A stretch of 64,000 nt of DNA from Tetragonia tetragonoides (taxonomy: Eukaryota; Streptophyta; Magnoliopsida; Caryophyllales; Aizoaceae): NCBI GenBank assembly GCA_038025085.1, contig CM076151.1, forward strand, positions 4,887,001 to 4,951,000, read 5' to 3'. Shown here in pieces: positions 1 to 10,226 of the stretch. Both the position numbers and the translations under genes were made by a program. The notes beneath the pieces are model-generated. The model did not search any database and was not told where the DNA came from. It saw only the letters and a list, made by a program, of their open reading frames with translations. How positions within the stretch are numbered: the stretch's first letter is position 1; each line of letters starts with the position of its first letter.

Positions 1-516
1 ACCATTTTCGAAACACTTTTGCTTAAGCAAGCAGTTTGGTGATCAATTTAGAGGAAAACCTACATGATACATCTTCAAGTCTACAATGCAATGAGATATA
101 GCAAAAATAGAGAATACAAAGGTGTTAGTGAATGTGTATAGTTAGATTTCTTCCATTAGGTTGAACAGGGTTATCTTCAGAGAGACAAGTTATAGTATCT
201 CATAAGTAGCTAAGTTTCAGACTTCTAATCTTTATACAAAAGTTTGATCACATGCATACCAGGCTGCTAATGACTATACAAAATTAGAACTACAGTTTAA
301 ATAGACAACTCTAAGCCGTAAAGTACAAAAGCCTAGCCATACACCATCATTCTGTTTTATGGATCCTTCATCTAAAACATTTACACCGTTTACTTGATCC
401 TAGAGCTACCCTCATCTTATTTCACCACAGGAGGTCATGAGCAGGAAATAAGCTAATGTAATAGTGCATGTAGATTGTGTTTCATAAGCCAAGACTTCAT
501 GAGATAAGCAACTCAC

Positions 517-3383
517 ATAAGGTAACATGTTGTTGACCTCCATTGGATGATTCAGAGTCATTCCATGCAACCGTTGACGTATAAAAGATTAGTACTTAAT
601 ATAGATAACTTGAAAGTAAGGACTGAAATTGAAATCAGGCGTCATAGCTCACATATGGATCCAGAACGAATCTTAGAACCATGAAGCATTACCACTTTTC
701 AATCAGGAAACCACTTTTCATTACATTACCCAACAAGACAAGCCACGTACATTGTTTAGTTGCAGCTAATATTACTCTTTCCAGCCTGTCAACTCGATTT
801 TCTGATATTGAATGAGAACGTTTTGTTAAAAGCGGAGTAATACTATTGGCTCCCAACTCCTAAAAAGGAAAAAAAAAATTGAAAAAAAAAAGAAAAAATG
901 AGAAGTATGAACAGTCAGAGAATCAATGAATAAAGACAACAGGCATCAGGGAAGTAATTCTCATCATTTGTTTCCTCCTCATATTTAATTCACCCTTGAA
1001 AAAACATTTTCTTCAGAACAGCAATAAAGGTACAGAAATATGTACAAGAACAAGCTAATATAATCCAGAAAATAAAAATCTACAACACCACACATGAAAG
1101 AGACCAAAAGCTACGAGATAATCTGAATGGAATATGAATCAAGTGCCCATACAATATTATGATGCCCATTACATACGTGCACTTCTCAATGAGCCAGTCA
1201 GCCCTACCACCTTTCAATGTACCTGTGCAAGAAAATGTCACAAGATTCACAACAAATTGATTATGGCATCCAAACAACTAAGAGTGACAGGAACCTGCAA
1301 CTGAATTTAAAAACTCACCAAAAGCTGCAAATACATCCCATTGTGGTTTACAAGGATTTACTAATATTGGATCTCTTACTGCAAGAAAATCAAGTCCTGT
1401 GCGATCAACCTTCTGTATAGAGCCCTCTACCAACCCTCCTTTTCCATTGAAGAGTTCTATCCTTGCATGTGAATATAAAATCAACAAGAGAACACACTAC
1501 TTGTCAGATGCTTTCTCATTACACACGGGTGCATGAAACACATTACAGACCTGGACTGCAGAATCAAGAACAAGTGCTTTATAGTCTCACGAGACAGGAA
1601 TTAAAGCTATGGATGAACATGTAACCAGAATTTTTAAAATATGGTTTAACTTCACTAGAAGCTCATCAATCGAGTTCAAACTAGAATCTCCACATCCACT
1701 TCCCAAAATCTCATGGGCACACAAGGTGCCCAACTGCCCAACAACAATGTTTAAGTTGATACCATAAACTTTACTCATGCTAGTTTATCCATAGACAATT
1801 ATTGCCACAAACACACCTAATCAGGCTGGTGTATAGATATCTCCAGATTGAAGAGTAGACAATAAGAGTGTCAACATCAATGAAAGTTCACCTATGTTTT
1901 AACATACGATGCCTATCAAAGTAATGACACTAGATACATACGAACACGAAATTTTTAAGATAGCAAAGCACGATAAATCATAAAATGTTCTCATATTTTT
2001 GCCGATCAAGTCCTTCCATCAGTAAACTTTCACCAAGTGCGCATCACTTTATAATGAACCATCTTTCCTTTACTCGGGATTGAAGGGAAAAAGAAAAAAA
2101 AGGATGTTTCAAAGACAAGACTAATCGTTTACATGGTTCTATTTAGTTGAATGAGCTCAAAAATAGCACACTAAATATAATATAATTACCTATCATTTAC
2201 GCTCAATCTGAGAACTTTAGTCATATGCCAAAACTCATCTCCTTGAACACGTACTACACCACCCTACAACATGAGAGAGAAAACATAAGCATAGTTCTAG
2301 GAATAATAGTTACAAAACAAATGCCAGGAATATTGAGATTGATACAACAATGAATAAAAGGAACACGAATATAACAAAAGTAAAAAAATTACAAGAACCA
2401 TTGCCTCTAAATACTACCAAAGAGCTGCTGGATCAAATATTGTACGTATATTATCTTTAGACATTCAAAAAACACATTAGTTGTGCACCACCGTGCTGAA
2501 ACTTGAAAACCAAACCCACTCAAATTCAGTGATAAGCCTCATTCTGGAAGATGTAGATTTGATATTAGATCATGCATAAGGCATGTTCACAGTTTAAATG
2601 ACACCCAGCAAACTCGGTTGAAGAAATATTATCTAAATTCGAAACCAGATGCTTCAACAAATAAAAATGCATCATTCTGATCAAATATTTGGACAAAAGC
2701 CAGAGAAATCCCTTTCCATCAGTGCTCCTACTTTTTCGTCTGTGGAAGACTAAACTGATTTCCACAAGCCATAATTAAGTAGTTTTGGTTTTCGAACTGT
2801 GATTGCACTGAAATTTAATATTAGTAGATTCCTAATAAAGGAATAACTAACAAAGTGACAGAAACCACATCCTCATACACAAAAACAAAATTTACATCAT
2901 ACATGAACACTTCCCTTAACTTGCAACGTTGCACAATGTGGTGCAAATTACACCCAGTTCAACATAGGAAATCTGAAACATAAACCTTTACGTCAAGCAC
3001 TTAACATTTCATGTGATTTTGTGACAGTTAAGGTAACAAACTAAGAGCAGATAATCTCTTAATTTAGGATTTCAATGTTGAACAAGCATAAACAACAATG
3101 CCCAAAAATAGCCAAACGAAAAGACCAGAACTCAGTTACTAATTTTCAAATTAATAAAAATTATTTGGGTAATGGCGAACCGCTAAAAACTAAAACCCTT
3201 AAAACAATTTTGCAAAACAATTCATCCTAACAACAATAACTCGAACCCCCAACATAAACAACACAAATTATTAAACCAAATGATTTCTATTTGATTTACA
3301 TTTAGGGAAAGATGTAAACTTGAAGCACTGAGCAACTCAATTCACATTAGACACAAAATTGCAGGCAAATTAACAATATGCAG

Positions 3384-3449
<66 letters not shown>

Positions 3450-3688
3450 TTGGAAGAAGGAAGAGTATCGGAGAAGAAGCGAGGAAGACCACCGTGAGAC
3501 TGATTGGAGTAATCTTCTGAGGTAGTCGAGAATTCCATAGCTCGGACCATTTTTATATTAATAATATTAAAAATGGTGGGTTTACGCCATGGCCGGGTGA
3601 AAAAGCTTGGCCCTCTTGCTAGTAGCGCTTGCTGAAATTGCATTGCCCGGTTGAAAGCCAACGGCACCATCAAATATTGAGTTTGCAC
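517..3688 (-). CDS. RsmE-family 16S rRNA (m3U) methyltransferase, organellar, 3' part beyond the window
   Basis: Six exons can be placed on the minus strand: 3449-3688, 2190-2263, 1319-1461, about 1173-1222, 751-859 and 517-578. The product starts with an 80-residue leader rich in Arg, Phe and Ser, consistent with a plastid or mitochondrial transit peptide. It continues with family landmarks GDEFWHMTKVLRL, ELFNGKGGLVEG, AAFGTLKGGRADWLIEKCT, ELGANSITPLLTKRS and QRLHGM. These match the bacterial RsmE SPOUT methyltransferase family, which methylates U1498 of 16S rRNA; the plant members are presumed organellar. The C-terminal part with the SAM-binding knot is not seen and should lie left of position 1. 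Three junctions are unusual. Exon 1 ends at a GC donor. The exon 4/5 join is in frame only if one extra Tyr codon is included. The exon 5/6 join reads as GT-AC. The family call is firm; exact exon edges are less so. Confidence 0.8.
3388..3445. repeat. (GA)n microsatellite
   Basis: This is an uninterrupted dinucleotide run of about 58 bases. On the gene strand it is (CT)n and sits in intron 1 of the RsmE-like gene, immediately after the proposed GC donor, so it could influence that weak splice site. Confidence 0.95.
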
Positions 3689-4651
3689 AACCTTATGGTG
3701 TCTCCAGGGTTAACAGCATGAGCTAGGCGCGCTCATGTACTCGGTTTTTCCATTCTTTGTTGCCCTTTTGTTTTCTTGGTCCAAAAAACTTTTTTTTTTG
3801 GGGGGGGGGGGTTTAAAAAAATTAGTAAAGAGGTCTCATAGTTGCTTATCCTGTTTAGATTACCTGATTATCTTGCCTAATCCAAAAAAAAAAAAGTTGG
3901 GAAAAAAGCATAACGAGGATATAACCTAACTTAGCTAGTAAAACTTTAGGGGAGGTAAGGTATCAATAATACAAGTTGATGTCTTTATGAATTTTGAACC
4001 AAAATAGAAAAGAAAGGAAAAGGCTTGAGAGAGTGGAGTAGAATTAACATTAACTTGAACGAAGAGCTTATAATTTGGGGATAAAGAGGAGATTTATATT
4101 AAGATTATGTTTGACAAAACTAGTTGTACACGTGAGTTGTAACTGCAAGTGATAATTGAGAGTTGCAAGTTTGTAGGTAGTTTTTACAAAATGAGCTTTT
4201 GGGTCATCACTCTCCCCAAAAATTGAATCTAACCAAACAATTGGGAGCTTTTGTTTAAAGTAAAAATTATTACTCCTCCAAAATAAATTCTCCAAAAGTT
4301 TGTTGTCCAATCAAAAAAAAAAAAAAGTTTGTTGTCAAATATAGCCTAACTATATGTATGGTGGCTACTGCCTACTAGAATGCAGGTTGTTGATGTTCCA
4401 ATTCCAATCTTAAAAGAAGAAACTTGGTCTGAGAATATTACTAGTAATATAAAAGTCAACTATCAACTTCAACAAATTGGGATTCCGTATACGGATTTGC
4501 CAAGAAAAAATAAATCACATGCCTCAATAATCAACAATTGACATCTAATCAAGACCACCATCCTTCCTCTATAAAAAACCTCTATCCCATATTCCCATTT
4601 CATAACATGTACAAACTACAAATAGTTGGCTAAGGTCCAACAATCCCAAAA
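3689..4651. other. Intergenic region between divergent RsmE-like and thaumatin-like genes
   Basis: No gene is supported here. The stretch holds homopolymer runs (T then G at about 3789-3810, A near 3885) and a short A-rich repeat near 4310. It should contain both 5' regions, because the RsmE-like gene reads leftward and the thaumatin-like gene rightward. Confidence 0.6.
4570..4578 (+). promoter_or_regulatory. TATA box of the thaumatin-like gene
   Basis: The sequence TATAAAAAA lies about 75 bases upstream of the ATG at 4652. That spacing suits a TATA box followed by a short leader. It is assigned from motif and position only. Confidence 0.5.
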
Positions 4652-5331
4652 ATGAGCTACCTCAAAAATACCTTCATATTTGCTGTCCTAGTAATTGCTT
4701 CATCCTCCCTCTCCACAAGAGCAGCAACCTTCGACATACAAAACAATTGCCCCTACACCATATGGCCTGCGGCCGTGACAGGTGGCGGTATCCGACTAAA
4801 ACCGGGCAGCACGTGGACCATTTCTACCGGCCCAGGAACAGAAACAGCCCGTATTTGGGCTCGAACAGGCTGCACAATCACAGGGCCCAATGGGCTCCAT
4901 TGCAAGACGGGTGACTGCAATGGGCTCCTCCAATGCACAACCTATGGATCAGGCCCAAACACCTTGGCTGAGTATGCATTGGACCAATTCAACAACTTGG
5001 ACTTCTTTGACATATCTCTTGTGGATGGGTTCAATGTGCCAATGACATTTGTGCCAATCTCAAATGGGTGCAAAAGTGGGCCAATTTGCCGGGTTGATAT
5101 TAATGGACAATGCCCATCTGTTCTTCGGGCCCAAGAAGGGTGTAATGACCCATGTAGTGTTTTCAAAACTGATAAGTACTGTTGTTACTCAGGCAATTGT
5201 AAACCAACAAATTATTCTAAAGTTTTTCAAGAATCTCTGCCCTAATGCCTTTAGTTACCCCAATGATTATCAATCCACCACTTTTACTTGCCCTTCTGGG
5301 ACAAATTATAGGGTCACTTTTTGTCCTTGAT
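4652..5331 (+). pseudogene. Thaumatin-like / osmotin-like PR-5 gene with a C-terminal frameshift
   Basis: The intronless frame opens at 4652 with a hydrophobic signal peptide (about residues 1-24) and then [17 protein letters not shown], the start of a mature thaumatin-like protein. The central family pattern ([26 protein letters not shown]) is intact, along with most of the conserved cysteines. PR-5 proteins are secreted, disulfide-rich pathogenesis- and stress-related proteins. The frame stops at 5245 after 197 residues, about 30 residues short. The expected C-terminal block, ending in a YRVTFCP-type motif, is present in another frame up to 5331. A single-base indel near 5217-5222 explains this. 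The break removes the last cysteines, so the protein would probably fold poorly. A sequencing or assembly error next to the T run is the main alternative. Confidence 0.8.
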
Positions 5332-6856
5332 TTGTTTCTGGGCTACTGTGGATATATATTAGAATAAAATTTTTTATTATGATACAACTTGATGTATCAC
5401 TTTTTTGTCTGAAAATATCACGTTTTATATACGATTTCATGACTTTTTTGTTCATAAATATCAGTGTATCACGCCTCATGTATGAGGCCGCTTCATATGA
5501 GTTTTTTTTTTTTTTTTTTTATACCGTTTTTATCGGTATGATGTTTTTATTGTTACTATGGATATTAATACATGAAGTAGTTTATTATTAAAAGGGTTTT
5601 GCAAGGATAAGAATAATGGTATTATTCATTCAAAAAAATAGGATATAGGTATTACTGTATATTATCAAAGTTAGGATACGACCGTTTTAAATATTTTTTT
5701 TTTTTTTATATATTACAGTGGTGATTTGCTATAACTCTAAATCATTGAAATAGTTGAAGAAAATGAAATAAGTACTTATAAATTATAATATGGTTATAAA
5801 GTATATTTTAGGAATATACTAATAAAATTAGTACCTCATAATTCAGTTCAATCATCAAGCTTGCTTGGCCATTAACATCTTCCGGCAATGCTGCAATAAG
5901 AACAGCATGAGGAGTATAATATAACATTTCTAGGTAGAGGGGCTCGATGCCCATTGTTTGTAAATTGGTAATGATGAAATCAAGAGAGAAACCTTATTTA
6001 TTAGTAGTACATGGAACAAGATTTGGCGTGTTATATGTAATCATGATGAGAATCCTAGACTTTACCTAGAGGACAACATACATAATTGTAGTGTATGCCA
6101 GTACTCTATAATCATGATTAAACTACTTTGTAATTTCCACAACATTTCTTCAAGAATCAAATCGACCTATGCTTGTGTTCGTTGAAGTATAGTGTTTTGC
6201 AATAATTGCATGTCACCCCAGTTGTGACCAAATCAACGGAGACTAGAGTACTAGTACAAGTTCAAAAACCTCATGCCTTATTGTAAGTGCGAGTCTGCTA
6301 AGAACTATACTTGTCCTTGATGTTTTAATGCCTGATGGTACTATATTGACGAGGTTAGTGCTTGCGCTAGTTGTTCAGTTATTCTATGTTCATTATTGAG
6401 CACAAAAATCCAAACACGACACAGCGAAAGGTACCTCGATCGCTATTATTCACTGGCACGGTTGCACCTTCCTTTCGTGGAAGAAAGAAAAAAAAGAAGA
6501 GAGAACATTATTGAAAAATTGATGTAAAAACTACTTCATTTGCATGATGAAGATTAGTCTCCTCATATGCTTTAATGAACTGCTCTAGAAAACCCCATGA
6601 ATGATTTGATAGCAAAGTAACCAACCATATGAATTTCTAGTAAGGATAAGCTTACTTACAAGGATTTATACATAGAACTTTCCTGCATCAATTTTATAAT
6701 GAAATCATAACAAATAATACTCCAGTATTACAATTCATATAGCTAAATCGTTAATGTACGTATAATAGTTTAACTAACTAGCTACTCCATATATGTGGGC
6801 AAAGAAAATAGACAAATCACTGCAGAGATAAACAAATTGTAATTATAATAATTTGT
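5332..6856. other. AT-rich intergenic region
   Basis: The stretch contains T runs at about 5501-5520 and 5693-5708 and no long coding frame. The one notable item is an exon-like block at 5835-5890, listed separately. The 3' ends of the convergent thaumatin-like and phytosulfokine genes must lie inside it. Confidence 0.5.
5835..5890 (-). other. Orphan exon-like block
   Basis: On the minus strand a TTGCAG acceptor precedes 56 bases that read ALPEDVNGQASLMIELNYE-like residues without a stop, and the block ends in GAG followed by GTACTA. The composition looks protein-coding, but no partner exon was found on either side. It may be a relic of a lost or captured gene, or chance. Confidence 0.25.
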
Positions 6857-7229
6857 TCATGGAATATCCTTTTGAGTGTAGATATAGTCAGTATGAGCAA
6901 CCAAAGTTCTTCTCATTAAGCAATCTTCCTCTGACAACCTTTCGCAGCTCTCTTCTACCACTTCACCAGCACCCTAAAACAACAAAAGTAATTATTCATC
7001 AAAACTGAAAACAACAACCCATTAATTAGCTAAAATGCATGAAAACAGGGCCAATATAAACAGAGAGATTAATCGATTCCTACTCTTAATCATTATGTAC
7101 CTCATTTAGTTGTGTTTCCGGATTAGGGCTTGAAGATCGAGGCGCTAGCCGGACAGCATGCGTAAGTGCGAAGAATAACAGCAGGAAAAACACCACCAGA
7201 AGGTTACTCCTACTACTCTTGGGCGCCAT
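6857..7229 (-). CDS. PSK: Phytosulfokine (PSK) precursor
   Basis: There are two exons, 7101-7229 and 6857-6973, joined by a GT-AG intron in phase 0, giving 81 residues. Residues 1-25 form a signal peptide with a strong Leu/Phe core. A variable spacer follows, then the conserved C-terminal domain with Cys53 and Cys61 ([20 protein letters not shown]). The signature DYIYTQ follows, with the mature pentapeptide YIYTQ at residues 73-77. The Asp before Tyr73 fits the tyrosylprotein sulfotransferase site. In the family, the preproprotein is secreted, sulfated on both tyrosines and cleaved by subtilases to a growth-promoting peptide sensed by PSKR receptor kinases. The tail after the pentapeptide is only KDIP. 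Both exons are short, so simple frame searches miss the gene. Confidence 0.95.
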
Positions 7230-7312
7230 ATTGATGTAATGCTATTTTGATAGGAAAAATAGCAACGGGCACAAAGCGGATATGATGTATGTAGTGTTAT
7301 CTATGTGTTCTG

Positions 7313-7322
7313 TATATATATA
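7313..7322 (-). promoter_or_regulatory. TATA-like element of the phytosulfokine gene
   Basis: An alternating TA stretch lies about 85 bases upstream of the PSK ATG on the minus strand. The distance fits a core promoter. The sequence is low-complexity, so confidence is limited. Confidence 0.35.
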
Positions 7323-7494
7323 CATGTGAAGAGGGGGTAAAAAAGGAATCTTAAAATGCACGGTTAGGTTTTTGGTGCTTAATTGACCTAAGCAAGAAAC
7401 ATAAATGATGGTTCTGACTTTGTCTAAGCATCTAGAAGAGCAAGTGAGGTTTTGATGAGATCTAGATGATGGGACAATTATATCAAAACAATAT

Positions 7495-7700
7495 AAATAC
7501 AGCGTCCAAGGTAAATGGGGTAGTGGCAAAGAGCGAATCTATAATGGTAATACTGAGGGTCGTAGGTAGACTATAAAAGGTCTCGGGTTCGATTTCTAAT
7601 TGATGCGTCGCACATCTTGAGACTGACTCCTCTATAAAGGCGTAGTGCAGAGTTCATAGAGACGCCCACAGAGAGTGTAATCCCTTCTACATCAAAAGTA
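7495..7700 (+). mobile_element. Possible tRNA-derived SINE fragment
   Basis: The sequence GGTCTCGGGTTCGATTTC resembles an RNA polymerase III B box, with a weak A-box-like TAGTGGC stretch upstream. No clear poly-A tail or target-site duplication is visible, and it differs from the two better SINE copies at 19.6 and 40.8 kb. Confidence 0.3.
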
Positions 7701-10226
7701 TAATTCAATTGTTTTGGTTGATTAGTTATTAGACATACACAAATTAAAGTAAAACATGGCATGTGAGAAGACTTGGTAGAAATTGATTAGGTGGGAGCAT
7801 TATGTTTGCTAAAACCAGCGGCTTTAGGCTGTAAAGTAGTATAAAGTGACAAATACTCATGTGATATATTGTTGATATATATGTACTCACTATACATGTA
7901 CTAATATACTAACGGCTAAAGATGCCAAGAGAATAAAATCAAAACAAAGAACGCATTGGTCGGAATCTATGCTCGTTTTTTGGCAGGTTATTGGCATTTG
8001 TCAACCTATTTTTCACGTAAACATCCCCCGTGTTAACATACATAAAGGTCCACCAATGGCTGGCTATATTGCTACCAGCAAAATAATGACGTGCCTTTTG
8101 TTGTGTCAAAATCAGGTACCTATCGTTGTGCCTAAGGCATCACAAAATACAGTAGCTTGACATGAAATATGTAGTGTCAAACTCTCGTGAATAAGACTCC
8201 CGGTGACTCGGAAGGGTCATTCGGATCCCCAAACTTCAATATCATTCATGCTTTCGATGTTCTGACCCTTACATTGGTCTCTCGTAAAAACGCTTTTCCA
8301 CGCCTATCAGGGACCTGATAACTGGCCCAAGGGGCTTCCCGTTTTCCCTAGGGGTTTCCGTGGGATATGGTGCGAAAATATTCACCTTCATTACAGGTTT
8401 TCCCGAAGCCCAAAAACCTTGGATTATAGCCTTTTATTTTCGACTTTCCGGGGTCCAGTTATCTTTTTTGCCCAAACTTCTCCGGAGAGTCCATCGTAAT
8501 CCTAAAACACCTTCGGTGCCCCGAGACGGTCATCCAAGTCCCGAAACTCCAATTTCACCTATAAAACATGGGACATGAGTGCTAGGACGCGGGAAATGGA
8601 TTTTGATTTTGAAATTGGTTCGAAATCGGCAGCTGGGTAGTGTCGGGACGCATCCAAACCCCTATCTCCCCTTCTCAAAGTCTTATTTTCCCTAAAGACA
8701 GGTTTCCTTGTTATTTCAAATAAAATAAAAACTAACTAAAATAAGGTACAATACAATCAACCAAAATAAAAGGAGTATATTATAAATCTAACTTCATGTT
8801 CAATTTGAACTACCAAATTACAATAAATATCCATCATCTTCCATTCCTAATAGAAAACCTATACCAACCGAAAAAGAAGCACCGAATGATTCTACATCAA
8901 TCAACTAACCACAATTAGCCAAGCCCCACCAAATGTTCCTTACATTAAATTTGTGCTTTAATAAGATTTGAACATTAATCATCGAAATAAGGTACAATAT
9001 GAAGTAATCAACTAATATGGCAAGCCCCCACCTCAACTACTCTTTCAATAAATTTATGCTCTAATAGGGTTTGAGTATTCATCAAACAATTCGCCATAAC
9101 CAAATATGTCAAAGGAAGATAAGCACAACTTTAAATGAGCTAGCAAAGTCAGGAGTAGGTCGGGAAATATGTTTGCTTCATAGTAATTGAATGTTCTAGT
9201 TTTGGATGCATGATTTTCTCATTCCATTTAATTGAATGAACTTCAAGTTGGGCCACAAAAACAGAGGAAGGTAAGGGATGACCTATTAGATGAGATGATT
9301 GCTAAAAGAGAAAACTCCATGAAGTGCAAATGTGTAATGTTTGCTTGCACGCCTATTGATTTAGACAAGCTATAATAGTGACATATTACTCTACAATTCA
9401 CACAACGTTGGCCAGATATTAAATCACTAGGATCTCAACTAAGGTAGCAAGGAAACAGGAACGCGGAAATGGGAAACGTGGACAAGAGACACAGAAAACG
9501 CAAATTCTCATAAGTTATTATATGCAAGGAAGCAGAAAAATGAAAACGCAGACACAGGAAAGGCGGATAGGAAAAACGGGAAATGCAGGCTGAGTGTTGT
9601 GTCCATGCTGAATATTTCTCAACTAAAGATGATACCCAATACTTGGGTCTAAAAGCCGTATGCTTCCTTTTGTCGATTTCTACAGCAAAAAAAAAAAGAC
9701 TAGAACCTCATTGAAGTTTGATGTTGTATTTCACCAAAAAGAACAAAACAAAATGAACTCAGGCATTGGTAACCGGTAAGCTATGAAGCCAAACAACAGC
9801 TAGCTGCTGATACCCTCAGGGTGAAGAAATAGCCTAACTAAAAGCAAACTGTGACAGTGTACTAAGTACTAACCAAAATATGTAAATGTCAAAAAGTACG
9901 ATTAGATACACCATGTAAGCCTAAATAATATTCCTGAAGTAAAACGAGATCAAATTAATCCAATAATACTGCCTAAACCTTGTCATGAGAAAGATACCTT
10001 TACTGATTACATGTGAATTGTGATGTCTCTGCTGGCTTTTAAAGTTTTAACGCAGATGGCCAAAAGGTTGCTTTTCTCCTGCATCTGTAAATGGAATGTG
10101 GATCTTTACTATGTGCTATTCCACTTCATCCTCAAAGCAAAATTTCACTGCTGATGTTGAATCCCTAGGTCGGACATTCACCACAGGAGGTTTGATATTC
10201 TCACATACTGATACAACATACATGTC
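7700..10226. other. Intergenic repeats and PRP40-like 3' flank
   Basis: I see no supportable gene. About 8160-8700 is less AT-rich than its surroundings, with decayed, repeat-like sequence. About 9430-9600 is purine-rich with recurring GGAAA-type words. Both look like old transposon or repeat remnants that I cannot assign to a family. The stretch left of 10226 should hold the PRP40-like 3' untranslated region. Confidence 0.45.

Noticed and set aside
3735..3929. Gly-run frame on the plus strand
   Set aside because: It is created by T and G homopolymers in intergenic DNA.
8160..8700. Possible retrotransposon LTR or gene fragment
   Set aside because: The composition differs from its surroundings, but no primer-binding site, duplication or protein motif was found.
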